Shown here: piece by piece, positions 47,155 to 56,903 of the stretch
How the letters are laid out: every line of letters begins with the position of its first letter
Numbering within the stretch: the first letter of the stretch is position 1
Notes under the pieces: generated by a model
Database searches by the model: none
The model's input: the letters and a program-made list of their open reading frames with translations, nothing else
Told to the model about the DNA's origin: nothing
Origin: Trichomonas vaginalis G3
Taxonomy: Eukaryota; Parabasalia; Trichomonadida; Trichomonadidae
Assembly: GCF_026262505.1 (NCBI RefSeq)
Contig: NC_067207.1
Location: 8,648,082 to 8,712,081 of the forward strand
Reading direction: 5' to 3'
DNA length: 64,000 bases
Position numbers and translations under genes: made by a program

Positions 47155-49956
47155 ATGGATAGCGATGAGTATAAAAAAGAAGTTGAAGCAACTGTAAAGG
47201 CAGAAAAACTTTTACAGTTGCAAAACCAAACCGTACAGTATGAAAACTTAGCACAAGAAAGTAAAAATAACGACGCAGCCATGCAAAAGGCAATGAAAAG
47301 CGCAGAATATATAAAAGCTAACAATGACTGGTTAGATGCCCAAGCCAACGCTAAAGCAGCCCAACTCATAGGGTCAATAAGGACAAAAATACAAGCGGAT
47401 GAAGACAGTTCAAATGAAGCTTTAACGAATGCTGACTTTAAGAACGCCTTCGAAGCTCTTCATAGTAAGGTGAAACAAGTGAACGATTTCTCATCTGGAA
47501 AGAAACTGAAGTCTGAAGGTTTCGACAAAGAGTTAAAAGAAGTAGCACAAAATATGACGAAAATAACAGATGCAGCAACGAGACAGGCAGTTCAAAGTGC
47601 CTATGACGCCGTTAGAGCAACTGTTGTGAAAAGTCAAGAAAAAGAGTTACAACAGACCAAAACAGACCTAGTAAATGCTTTCTTAAAAACGAAAAGTCAG
47701 GTAGGACATTACGCTGCAGATGGAACATATGTGCCAGCTGGTGGAACTTATATACCAGCTGGTGGAACTTATATACTAGCTAGTGGAACTTATATACCAC
47801 CAAACCCTCCAAGAGAAGCACCTGCACCAGGACTACCTAAAACATTTACATCGTCACATGGACACAGACACAGGCATGCACCAAAACCAACACAACAACC
47901 AACAGTTCAAAACACTGCACCACAACCAACAGTTCAAAACACTGCACCACAACCAACAGTTCAAAACACTGCACCACAACCAACAGTTCAAAACACTGCA
48001 CAGCAACAACCACAAACAGAGCAACAACCACAAACAGAGCAAGGACATAAAAGAAGTAGAGAACAAGGAAACCAAGAATTCTTAAAAAGGCTTAAGGAAG
48101 ACTATGGTTACCCAGATAGTATTGACTTTAGTGACAGATATAAAGAAGCTATTAGAAAGTTCAAGGATGGAAATACTGACCCGGACCTATTTAGCTTTAT
48201 GGCTCAGCACCAAAACGGATATAAATTCAAACCTGGAAAATACAAGCTCGCTAAGGGATATGATTTAATAGCATATCATCCAAATGACATGAACGAATTT
48301 ACTCCGAGATATTTGATGTCAGAGCTAAATGACAATTCAACTCCCGTCATGAAACGCGTAAAAAATAGAGACGGAACGAAAGAAGAAAGGTTTATGAGTC
48401 CGGATGACTTAGATAGGGAAATTGTTGAAAACGGTCTCGGAATATATGAAATGCCAGCAGATGAGGTACAAGAAACTCCACAGGAAGAAGTTCAGATACA
48501 ACCAGACATGGAAGAAATAGTTCAGCAACAACAGCTAGAAGAGCCTGAAGGAAACGAACAAGTCTCTCCTTTGGAAACTAACTTCACAGAACTAGATGAA
48601 GATTTGGAACAGCCGAAAAATCTTGACCCTCAACAAGAGTATGCGGAGAATATGGAATATTTCCAAGAGTCTAAAAAAAATTCGGCTGACATAGTAGAAG
48701 AATATCGAAAAATGTTTGCCGACATACAAAAGACTCCAACACCAGATGAAAATATTCAGCATAGAATGGAAGCACTGAAAGAAAATGTACACAAATACAA
48801 CAACCCTTTTTACTTACGAGCATTTAACGTTCAATCTTCGGATGAACTCGGTGAAAATAAAAGGTTAAATTTCAAGAAAACATATAGAAATGAAACATTG
48901 TTTAAAGTTCATTCAGAACCTAACCAAGATGGAAACAAACCTACTTTTGTTTCTGCAGACGATGGAACTACAATGAGATGGGGTCATAAAGCTAATCCGG
49001 ATAGGTGGTTCATAAACTTACAACCTCAATTCCAAGAAGTTGTAGACGCAATGGAAGTCAATGGTGAACGAGACATAGCTGGTATTTTAAGCGCGGCTTT
49101 AATGCCATTGAAAGATATGAAACATGCAGATATTTTGGACCAGTATGAAATGAACATGGCTGATGGAAATATAACACCTGACGTTCTAGAACATTTATCT
49201 CAAAGAACTACACAGAACCATAAAGATGGTATATTTGGTGAAGAGTTTAGAAAGAAAGTTAGGGACAGAGAAGGAAGAGAACCTATTGTACATGACCTTG
49301 CAAACGAAAGTTTACAAAATGTCATAAAAACTTACTTTGCAGACAATGAACTGAGAAGGGATGAATATTTAAGAAAACTCAAATGGACAGTACCAAATGA
49401 AATGTTAGTATTGAAAAACATGTTCCTTGACAAAATAAAACCAACTACAGAAATAAACGACGCAAGACTGAAAGATTGGGTAAAAGCTTTCCCATTCACA
49501 AAAGATATAGTTGGTAACATGGAAAGAAAACCAGAATGGCTACAAAAACATATATTTGGAAACGAGCATATTCCATATGGACAGGCACTGTTTGAAGAGC
49601 TTGAACCGGAAACTCAGGACAGAGTCATGCAAACAATAATCGACGACTCAAATACAAACTATGACAAACTCTTTCTAGGATATAGGTTACCTGAGATGGG
49701 CGACCAGAGCCAAAAGGCAAAAAGGGCATGGAAAATTTGCAACATACTAGATGAACATGAGGCAAAGATGCAACAACTTGAAGCAGAGGGCAAGTTACCA
49801 AAGCGACACCAAAGAAGAAGAGTAGAACAAAGTGAAAGTAGTGAAGAAGTAACTTCATCTAGTGAAAGTAGTGGCAATGAAGGAAAAAGAAGAGTTAAAA
49901 ACTCAGTCAGGAAGAAAGTAAAGCTTGGTCCACGTGGGTTCTATTATGACACATAA
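47155..49956 (+). CDS. Large repeat-bearing virion-type protein, element C
   Basis: The 933-residue open frame starts MDSDEYKKEVEATVKAEKLL. Residues 1-180 are coiled coil. Residues 190-222 have four GTYxPAG-type repeats, and residues 245-285 four copies of QPTVQNTAP, a flexible proline linker. A helical middle and a compact-looking end (residues 550-880, rich in W and P) follow, and the tail is serine- and lysine-rich (SESSEEVTSSSESSG). It precedes the major capsid gene by 32 bases. No family is recognised. A scaffold, tegument-like or core protein would fit; all are guesses. Confidence 0.6.
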   Translation: MDSDEYKKEVEATVKAEKLLQLQNQTVQYENLAQESKNNDAAMQKAMKSAEYIKANNDWLDAQANAKAAQLIGSIRTKIQADEDSSNEALTNADFKNAFEALHSKVKQVNDFSSGKKLKSEGFDKELKEVAQNMTKITDAATRQAVQSAYDAVRATVVKSQEKELQQTKTDLVNAFLKTKSQVGHYAADGTYVPAGGTYIPAGGTYILASGTYIPPNPPREAPAPGLPKTFTSSHGHRHRHAPKPTQQPTVQNTAPQPTVQNTAPQPTVQNTAPQPTVQNTAQQQPQTEQQPQTEQGHKRSREQGNQEFLKRLKEDYGYPDSIDFSDRYKEAIRKFKDGNTDPDLFSFMAQHQNGYKFKPGKYKLAKGYDLIAYHPNDMNEFTPRYLMSELNDNSTPVMKRVKNRDGTKEERFMSPDDLDREIVENGLGIYEMPADEVQETPQEEVQIQPDMEEIVQQQQLEEPEGNEQVSPLETNFTELDEDLEQPKNLDPQQEYAENMEYFQESKKNSADIVEEYRKMFADIQKTPTPDENIQHRMEALKENVHKYNNPFYLRAFNVQSSDELGENKRLNFKKTYRNETLFKVHSEPNQDGNKPTFVSADDGTTMRWGHKANPDRWFINLQPQFQEVVDAMEVNGERDIAGILSAALMPLKDMKHADILDQYEMNMADGNITPDVLEHLSQRTTQNHKDGIFGEEFRKKVRDREGREPIVHDLANESLQNVIKTYFADNELRRDEYLRKLKWTVPNEMLVLKNMFLDKIKPTTEINDARLKDWVKAFPFTKDIVGNMERKPEWLQKHIFGNEHIPYGQALFEELEPETQDRVMQTIIDDSNTNYDKLFLGYRLPEMGDQSQKAKRAWKICNILDEHEAKMQQLEAEGKLPKRHQRRRVEQSESSEEVTSSSESSGNEGKRRVKNSVRKKVKLGPRGFYYDT

Positions 49957-49988
49957 ACCCAACTATTCTATATTTTTACCCATATGAA

Positions 49989-51596
49989 ATGTACGCCGCT
50001 CAGAATATAACGCCAACAGTTTTGGATGCCATGAATGGAAATGTTTCCGAATGGTATAACGAATGCGACAATGCCATTAGAAGGTCAGAAATAGTTCCTG
50101 GAACTTACGAATATACAACTGCTGTTTCTTATGGAAACGTAGGTGAGTTTGGAGAAGGTTCTTCAACAACAGTAGATATTGCTTGCGACAGGTTTCATAT
50201 AATTTCTATTGACAACTCTTTCTTATACGTGGAACAAGACATTGAAATAAAACCTTCTGCCAAGTTGTCTGACAAGAAAGGTTGCAATGGAATTTTCTAT
50301 GTCGGATACCAATATGCTCCAGAAGTTTTCATGGGATATAAGATATATTCTAACTCTGACTTAGTTCAAACAGTAACATGGGCAAACTATGAATGGTTCG
50401 CTTTGAGAAACTCAGTACAACCACAAGCTAGAGAACAAACAGACCAGTATGCAACTATTGAGAAAATAAGAAGACTTGACCCTAACGTTCCAGGAGTTTA
50501 TGTTGACCTTTCTGGACAAACTGCAGCAGCAGTAACCAAAGTAAAATTGAAACTTAGAGTTCCTTTGTCATCTTTCCTCATCTTCAGGTTTTTAAGATAC
50601 TTGCCAAACTGGGCAGGAAAAATTTCTATCGAACTTACTCCAAGCAAAAATAACTTAGTCATTGCACCAACACAAGACCCATTCACTCTTACAGACGTAA
50701 AGGGAGCAAATCAAACGTCATTCGCCGAATTTTGCAAAGACAAAGTTGACTTAGACTTTGGTTTCTCAAACCTCAACACTGAAGTAAACTACTACTTCAA
50801 TGCTGCTGGAACTGCTTGGGACCCAGTTAAGTTCACATGCGAAAAATTTGAATGCAAGAGAATAGAAAGCAGACTTGCAGTCTATATGTTGGACCCAGAT
50901 ATTTCAAATGCTTTAGCTGCCAAATATATTGCAGTTCCACTTATGTTCCCTATACACCAAATATCTGTCAAAGACTTTGCAGGTGAAGTTGGAAACCAAA
51001 GTGCTGACCCAGGTGCAAGAACAGATATTGCCTTAACAACTGCAATGAAACATGCAGATACTATGTTTGTACTGTTCAGACGAACTATAAATGACTATTC
51101 TTGTTTCTACAACCCTGGTATTAAATATCATATAAACATAGATGGCAAATACTATCCAAGAGAAGAATATTCCACAGTTGAGGATATGAGGTCATACAAC
51201 TTGACATTAGATGCTATGAACTTTAACAACAACTTCACAACAACCATTAACCCTGAAATGCAAAGTTCTATTATGCCATATGTGAAAGTATGGACTCATG
51301 CAGGAGGTCAAAAAACTCAATATACAAATGGAGACCGTTCAAACTTTTGGCTTGGCATTCCATTTGCTGACTCAGAAGACTTTATGGGTGGTATTTCAAC
51401 TGTTGGTACAGTTCAAATACAATATACTGGTGACAGAGACGGTCCAGATGAATTGAAAGCAAAGAAGTTTACAAAACCAATAGCACTTTTCACGGAAGAT
51501 GCTCTTTTGAAGATTCGTTCGATGAAACCTGCTGGGGCTCCTCAGATTGGCATAACGACAGCTTCCATCGAGCAGATTTTGGCAGCAGGTCAGTAA
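49989..51596 (+). CDS. Major capsid protein (double jelly-roll), element C
   Basis: The intact-looking 535-residue frame starts MYAAQNITPTVLDAMNGNVS. It is beta-rich with two similar halves. KLRVPLSSFLIFRFLRYLPN followed by WAGKISIELTPS parallels the A and B segment RKFLILEVIRFIPAFAGNIQ, and DPDISNALAAKY parallels SLDPNIYTELVDHY. Those alignments and the length identify it as the Polinton double jelly-roll capsid protein, distant from the A/B type. It would form the shell. Its last 107 bases overlap a gene on the other strand. Confidence 0.8.
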   Translation: MYAAQNITPTVLDAMNGNVSEWYNECDNAIRRSEIVPGTYEYTTAVSYGNVGEFGEGSSTTVDIACDRFHIISIDNSFLYVEQDIEIKPSAKLSDKKGCNGIFYVGYQYAPEVFMGYKIYSNSDLVQTVTWANYEWFALRNSVQPQAREQTDQYATIEKIRRLDPNVPGVYVDLSGQTAAAVTKVKLKLRVPLSSFLIFRFLRYLPNWAGKISIELTPSKNNLVIAPTQDPFTLTDVKGANQTSFAEFCKDKVDLDFGFSNLNTEVNYYFNAAGTAWDPVKFTCEKFECKRIESRLAVYMLDPDISNALAAKYIAVPLMFPIHQISVKDFAGEVGNQSADPGARTDIALTTAMKHADTMFVLFRRTINDYSCFYNPGIKYHINIDGKYYPREEYSTVEDMRSYNLTLDAMNFNNNFTTTINPEMQSSIMPYVKVWTHAGGQKTQYTNGDRSNFWLGIPFADSEDFMGGISTVGTVQIQYTGDRDGPDELKAKKFTKPIALFTEDALLKIRSMKPAGAPQIGITTASIEQILAAGQ

Positions 51597-51909
51597 GTTG
51601 TTCTTGAACTGACTTCTCTCCGTCAAATATTGACAGTACGCCAGTTTTGATATAGTATTGTATTATAAACTTACCTTTAGAAATATCTGTAAGTTTTGTT
51701 GTTATATTTTTGTCAACGTCAAGAACTTTCACCATCTCGGTTATACCAACTTTCTTTGCTTTATGAAAATATTTTGGTTCAGCAAAGACTGCTATTCTAT
51801 AACATTTTCCATTGTTTGTGTAAAGAACTACTCTGTCAATGAACTTGTATTGTTTGTGTGTGTAAACTTTGTTTTGCTTCAATTCGAAGAGATACTCAAA
51901 TACGTCCAT
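51490..51909 (-). CDS. Hypothetical protein convergent with the capsid gene, element C
   Basis: The 139-residue frame starts MDVFEYLFELKQNKVYTHKQ. It has a beta-rich first two thirds (VVLYTNNGKCYRIAVFAEPK, FIIQYYIKTGVLSIFDGEKS) and a polar tail. The last 35 residues overlap the 3' end of the major capsid gene, so the tail is constrained by that gene. The 18-base gap to the divergent gene at 51928 fits a shared promoter. No match is seen in A or B. Family unknown. Confidence 0.5.
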   Translation of the reverse strand: MDVFEYLFELKQNKVYTHKQYKFIDRVVLYTNNGKCYRIAVFAEPKYFHKAKKVGITEMVKVLDVDKNITTKLTDISKGKFIIQYYIKTGVLSIFDGEKSVQEQLTDLLPKSARWKLSLCQSEEPQQVSSNESSKEHLP

Positions 51910-51927
51910 CTTTTTATTCTAAGTAAA

Positions 51928-52505
51928 ATGTCATTTCCGAAAAATAGAAGCGTAAGTGTTTCAAAAGGTTTAATGGCGGTGGCAGATGTGAAGTTAAATT
52001 CACCAACTCAAACAAACAGTCAAAGTGTTGTTGTCAATGTCAAAGAAAGAGATGTTGAAGTGGGGAAACCATACGAAGACGAAGATGGTATAACAATAGT
52101 TCCTGTAAAAGAACAACATATCCTGAAGTTAGCAGAGACTTAAGTTCTGTTGCAGATATTCGAAACGACTACCAACAACTTAAAGACAAACTTAAAACTC
52201 AGGAGAAGATTTGTCAGGCTTTGGGTATAATGTTAAACTTGGTTGAGCACAACCCTGTAAAAGTGAACTCATATGTCATCGCACCTCATGAAATTTTGAA
52301 AGAACTATTGAAACTTTTGACAGAGGCAGACGATATAAACATCAAAGAAATAGAACCTGACATTGCTTGCTGTGGTGTTTCATATAATGTCATTGACAAG
52401 ATATACGTTATGAAAGGAGGTGAAACGTTGAACTTAAAATATAGTTTCCCAGACGTCATAAAAATATTTGACGACCACAACATTTCATTAAAATTTACTT
52501 GCTAA
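51928..52505 (+). pseudogene. Conserved element protein, element C (broken)
   Basis: The region starts MSFPKNRSVSVSKGLMAVAD and ends with INIKEIEPDIACCGVSYNVI then LNLKYSF and HNISLKFTC. The end matches the conserved C-terminal part of the A and B genes at 3448-4098 and 41064-41678 (VIDYLDPEIECCGQ; VEFKYKYS; LCLKYVL). So this is one of the few proteins common to both lineages, which suggests an essential role. Broken. Confidence 0.6.
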
Positions 52506-52509
52506 GTAA

Positions 52510-53334
52510 ATGGCAGAAGACATAGTGGTTTATACTATTACGACTAAAAACCCTGAGTCATATAATTCTATAACAACAAACTTACAAAGTCCTCAAGGAC
52601 GATATTGTAAACTGACCTTAAACACGATGACGACTAAAGCCTGTTTTGCTCTTTTGACACCAGAAGATTTTATTGTTGTGAATGGTAAAAAATACTTCTT
52701 TGAAGATACTTACTCAGATATACCACCAACAGGTTTTGTTGACTTATTTAATACTTTAAGGACGGATGTAACATGTGCTGCAACTAGAGCAGGTTTCATT
52801 ATGTTTGGATGTCCGACTGAGTTTACTATAAACGATATGAGCTATAATACAAAACTTATATCTGGTTTTTACTACCAACAGTTTCCTATAACAGGAAAAG
52901 GTGTCATACAAGGAATGTCTGTTCCATTGACTTTAAGTACACCTATTTTATATATTGTTTCAAACTTAGGTTCAAAGTGTTATTCGAATGTCGACAGAAA
53001 CTACTATGACCAAAAGATACTCATGCGTATAAACAACACTTTCTCTGCTGGTTTGCCTATTGTTCATTCGAATGCAGAGTTTTCAGCTTTAGTGAACTCA
53101 AACACTTTAGCAAACATAAACTTAACCTTAGTTGACGCAAACTTTGTTCCTGTAAAACTTTTATGTCCTATGTATTTGTCAATGACGGCAGAAAGTTTCG
53201 AATTGGAAGATGCAACTGGTGAAAGTATTGTACTACAAGAACAACTTCAACAACAAATAGCTCAAGAACAACAAATGCAACAAATGGAACAAATGCAACA
53301 AATAGCTCAAGAACAACAAATAGCTCAAGAATAA
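52510..53334 (+). CDS. Conserved structural-type protein, element C
   Basis: The intact 274-residue frame starts MAEDIVVYTITTKNPESYNS. It is the distant relative of the A and B regions at 4107-4884 and 40024-40799; the closing ANINLTLVDANFVPVKLLCP corresponds to their FRLVDFQGEPVELKAPV. A glutamine-rich tail of alternating QEQQIAQ and MQQMEQM units (from about 53240) is low complexity and absent from A and B. It follows the preceding gene by four bases. Particle role inferred. Confidence 0.65.
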   Translation: MAEDIVVYTITTKNPESYNSITTNLQSPQGRYCKLTLNTMTTKACFALLTPEDFIVVNGKKYFFEDTYSDIPPTGFVDLFNTLRTDVTCAATRAGFIMFGCPTEFTINDMSYNTKLISGFYYQQFPITGKGVIQGMSVPLTLSTPILYIVSNLGSKCYSNVDRNYYDQKILMRINNTFSAGLPIVHSNAEFSALVNSNTLANINLTLVDANFVPVKLLCPMYLSMTAESFELEDATGESIVLQEQLQQQIAQEQQMQQMEQMQQIAQEQQIAQE

Positions 53335-53363
53335 AAAAATATTTTTTTTTATTTTTTATAAAA

Positions 53364-54592
53364 ATGTACAGAATAGACGTTTCAGATTTTTATGACTTCC
53401 AAGCGTTCAGAAATATGTGTCCATTTCGAGACTATAACAAAGCAGTCGAGAATTTGAAACGTTTAGTCATTTATGTCGACTCTGCCCCAGAATGTTATGT
53501 CATGAAAGAATGGGATGTAGTCTTTAACAAACCAAGAGCGACAATAGTTTCAGAACAAGAATGTAAACAGAAACTTAAGAAAATAAAAGTTGTACAAGTT
53601 GGTATGAAGATGTTAGATGCTTGGGATATCTTATTGTCAAAACTTGAAGATTTTTCAGTTCGTGGTATAAAGTTTTATACACCTTCTCCAAACTTCTATT
53701 CTATCTTCACTGGATATAAATACGAACAAGTAGAATGGAAAGAAAATGTTATAGAAGCTTGGTTAGACCATGTCAAAGAAATTATATGCAATGGAAACGA
53801 AAGAGTCTATGAGTATATCTTATGTTGGTTTGCAAACATCTTACAACATCCAAGTGCTAAAAATGAAACTGCTCTCATTGTAATTGGAAAACAAGGAACA
53901 GGTAAGAACACTTTCTTTACAGATATCTTATGCAAACTGTTAGAGGGCTATTCGAACCCTAATATGACAAACTTAGAAAACATCTGCGGTAAATTTAACT
54001 CTTCAATAGAGAATATGAAACTTATAGTATGTAACGAACTTCAAAGTATAGATACAACAAAGGTTTTAAACTCAGATGCTTTGAAGAGTCTTATAACAGA
54101 CAAAGTTGGAGTTGTTGAAAGAAAGTATAGAGACCAAAAGTTTGTGAAAATGTTGCAAACTTCGTCATGGTTTCAAACAATGCCGTTCCGATGAAGTTAG
54201 AAAGTTCTGACAGAAGATATGTAGTTGTCAGAACGTCAGAAGCTCATATGCAAGATACAGAATATTTTGACGACTTAGCAGAAACTTTAACATCTGACTT
54301 TTACAACCACTTGTTCTCATATTTCATGACATTAGATATTTCTAAGTTCAATCCAAGACAAATTCCACATACCGAAGAGAGACAAACATTGTTAGAAGCA
54401 AACAAGAGTGTATATGAACTGTTCATAGATGAAACTGACTTTGAGTGTTTAGATGAAAGGTCATTGTACGATTCGTATAAACAGTATTGTCAAGAATATG
54501 GTTATATGACAGCGTCTAAACGAACATTCTTGGCAAATGTCAAAAGTCTTTTAGATTCAGAATGGTGTATATACAAAGAAAAATTTTTCTGA
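53364..54592 (+). pseudogene. D5-like SF3 helicase (primase-helicase type), element C (broken)
   Basis: The region starts MYRIDVSDFYDFQAFRNMCP. A superfamily 3 helicase core is visible: Walker A in VIGKQGTGKNTFF, Walker B in LIVCNELQSI (the usual pair of acidic residues becomes NE), and a sensor-like segment before SDRRYVVV. The end LYDSYKQYCQEYGYMTASKR is the winged helix that closes D5-type proteins. It would unwind element DNA in replication. A and B have no such helicase, only small proteins resembling the last domain. Broken. Confidence 0.8.
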
Positions 54593-54633
54593 GTAAATTT
54601 TAAAAAAAATATTTTTTTTATCCGATAGAAAAG

Positions 54634-55047
54634 ATGACAAAATTCATCTCAGTCAACAAGTACATGTCAGGACTTAAAGAAGAACTAGACCCATTCACAT
54701 ATTTGAATGTTTACTTCTACCATTTTGAAAAGTCTTCATTTGACAAAGTTTGGAACATCGAACCAGTTAAGTTTGCTATTGTGACTAAAATGGTGCGAAA
54801 TTTGAAGACTTAGACATAGAAGGTTTGTTAACAGTCAAAGAAAGTTTTGACAGAAGGTTTCAAACCTTAAAGAAGGCAAAGCATACAAACTTGTTATACC
54901 TTATGAACCAAAGAAAGCAGACGACTATGAATATTATGAGTCTAAGATAGTTGAAGTTCAAGGTAAATTGGGTAAAAAGATTTTAGAGTCTAAGCCGTGT
55001 TTGCTCCTAAAGAGGAGAGAACATTGACATTGACCCAGAAATGTTCT
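54634..55047 (+). pseudogene. Small unknown gene region, element C (broken)
   Basis: The start MTKFISVNKYMSGLKEELDP follows the leader TTTTTTATCCGATAGAAAAG, which also precedes the gene at 10898 of A. A helical lysine-rich part follows with no recognisable motif. It lies between the helicase and a convergent gene. Function unknown. Broken. Confidence 0.4.
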
Positions 55048-55064
55048 AAAAATAAAATTTATTT

Positions 55065-55511
55065 TTACATGTCAAATTTCTTTTTCTCTGGCTCTGGTTC
55101 TTTCTTCTCTTCTTCTACTTTCTTTTCTTTCTTTTCTCTCTTCTTCTTTTCTGGTGGAGTTATGTCAAACTTCTCAGAACCATATTTTTGTAAAAGGTCT
55201 TTGTCCTTTAATAGCTCTTCTATTCTGTTTTCTATTTCATTTTCAAGAACAGCGCATGTGTCTTCTTTGCATTCTAAGAAGTTTTGTTGGACTTCATCTC
55301 TCCAAGAGGCGTCATCTCTGTCAACAAGTCTGTCATTGACAAATTTTAAGACTTCTCTGCTTAATGTTTTATGGTTCTTGTCATATTCCCAGAAACAGAA
55401 CTTTAGAACAAATTCACCTTTCTTGTTTACACTATGTAAGATTTTATGGTCGACAGATGTTTTGCTGTCGAAAAGCTTGTCTCGAATATAGATAGCGAAA
55501 TCGCTAGACAT
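55065..55511 (-). CDS. Charged helical protein, element C
   Basis: The intact 148-residue frame starts MSSDFAIYIRDKLFDSKTSV. The first 110 residues look like a compact helical domain (WEYDKNHKTLSREVLKFVND, LENEIENRIEELLKDK); the last 40 are a lysine/glutamate tail (EKKKREKKEKKVEEEKKEPE). Family unknown. It is divergent from the ATPase region with a gap of about 35 bases. Confidence 0.5.
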   Translation of the reverse strand: MSSDFAIYIRDKLFDSKTSVDHKILHSVNKKGEFVLKFCFWEYDKNHKTLSREVLKFVNDRLVDRDDASWRDEVQQNFLECKEDTCAVLENEIENRIEELLKDKDLLQKYGSEKFDITPPEKKKREKKEKKVEEEKKEPEPEKKKFDM

Positions 55512-55548
55512 TTCCTAAAAGATAAAAATTTTAATTTTTCTAAAAATA

Positions 55549-56418
55549 TGTTAGAAAAAAAGTTTGCTGACATTGACAAGAAATTGAGAATGTTTTAAAC
55601 AAGAACAAGAGGAAGTTGGAAAATGCTCAGATAAAACCCATACATGACAAGTTCTTATTTGCTCAGAATAGAAGGTATAACTAATCGCACCACCTGGGTC
55701 GGTAAGACTTTCACTTATCTTAAAATGGCTGCACAACAACAAGAACTAGATGAGAAGAACCCATTCTATGAGTTAGTAGTCATTTGTAGTACTTCTGGTC
55801 AATTTGACCAAACCGTCAATTCGTTCAAAGATATTATAAAAAAGTCTAAGTTAGTATGTATAAAAGACTCTGAGTTGTTGGATTGGATAAAGAAGTACCA
55901 AAGAAGAGTTTTGAAGTACAATGCTATAAATGAGTATATAAACTAAGTTTAAAGACCCAAATGAGGAAATGCAGAGAATATTAGAGAAGAAACACTTCAG
56001 AAACAAACAGAAAGAGATTGAGTACCTTTCGAAGAAATTGCAATCTTACGATTGGAAGACTTACCCTCACAGATGTCTTCTTATCTTAGACGACTTTGCT
56101 TCTCATCCTTTGTTAAAGAACAGAGAACAAGACATGTGTCGAATTCTTAAGAAGCTCAGACACTTTAACATCTCAGTTGTCATTTGTGTACAGACAGCAA
56201 AGAGTTTAAGTAAGGATGTAAAGAGAATACTTACTGACATTGTACTTTTCCCCGGATTGTCCGAAGACGATTTCATGGAACTTATGAAAGAGTCCATGGC
56301 AGGTAAGTTTGACAGACATGAACTATGGGGGAGGTACAAAGTCATACAAGACCCTCATACTTCTTTCAGAATTCACATCTACGCAAACAAAGTTCAAATT
56401 GTAAAAAGTCAAGCGTAA
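55549..56418 (+). pseudogene. A32-like genome-packaging ATPase, element C (broken)
   Basis: The region parallels the A and B ATPases: a Walker A-type neighbourhood (WVGKTFTYL), a segment FYELVVICSTSGQFDQTVNS matching YYDQIIISATSDSMDSTAKT, Walker B RCLLILDDFASHPLL, then KKLRHFNISVVICVQTAKSL and DVKRILTDIVLFPGLSEDDF. The order matches although identity is low. It would pump DNA into the particle. Broken. Confidence 0.75.
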
Positions 56419-56429
56419 AAATGTAAGTG

Positions 56430-56850
56430 TTTGAGTCTTAGTCTGTTGTGGTGCTGGGGCTTTCGGTTCTTCTGGCTTTGGAATGGACTCGGTTGGTGGT
56501 ACGTCAGCCATTCGTTTGTGTCCTGTCGGATGGAAGGACTCGGAATGCCAGAAGGAAGGACTCTTCCTGTCGGAAAGAAAAACTTTTCCTGTCGGAAAGA
56601 AAAATTTTTCCTGAAGGTCGGCCAAAAAGTTCTCAATTTTCGAAAATTTGAATGGTTTACGGACGGACAACTGGAAAAATTTTTCCTGTAGGAAGGAAAA
56701 TTTTTTCCTGTAGGAAGGAAAATTTTTTCCTGTAGGAAGGAAAATTTTTTCCTGTTGGAAGGAAAAACTTTTCCTGTAGGAAGGAAATTTTTTTCCTGTT
56801 GGAAGGAAGGACTCGGAATGCCAGAAGGATTTGACAAGACAATTTACCAT
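56430..56850. repeat. Array of short A/T-core palindromes, element C
   Basis: From about 56565 to 56815, roughly eleven units of 20-24 bp repeat the form GGAAAAATTTTTTCC followed by TGTAGGA or TGTCGGA. Each is a near-perfect palindrome. The array is framed by two copies of GGACTCGGAATGCCAGAAGG (56536-56556 and 56808-56828). The long open frames on both strands here simply reflect the repeat. A string TCAGCCATTCGTTTGTG near 56505 is related to the 29-bp repeats at 60778. No gene is supported. Confidence 0.85.
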
Positions 56851-56903
56851 CTAGAGCTACCTGAGCCATCTTTGGTGTCAAGCTTGAAAAATATATGGTT
56901 CAT

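Noticed and set aside
47783-48085. Long frames on both strands over the QPTVQNTAP region
   Set aside because: They are shadows of the in-frame tandem repeats of the large element C protein; repeats of a multiple of three bases keep all frames open.
55065-55511. Plus-strand frame at 54997-55491 rich in F and S
   Set aside because: It is the antisense of the charged helical protein; lysine/glutamate-rich genes give phenylalanine/serine-rich shadows.
56323-56881. Several overlapping frames with FLPTGKNFPSYRKK-type repeats
   Set aside because: They come from the short palindrome array and appear in several frames and both strands, as expected for a repeat without coding function.
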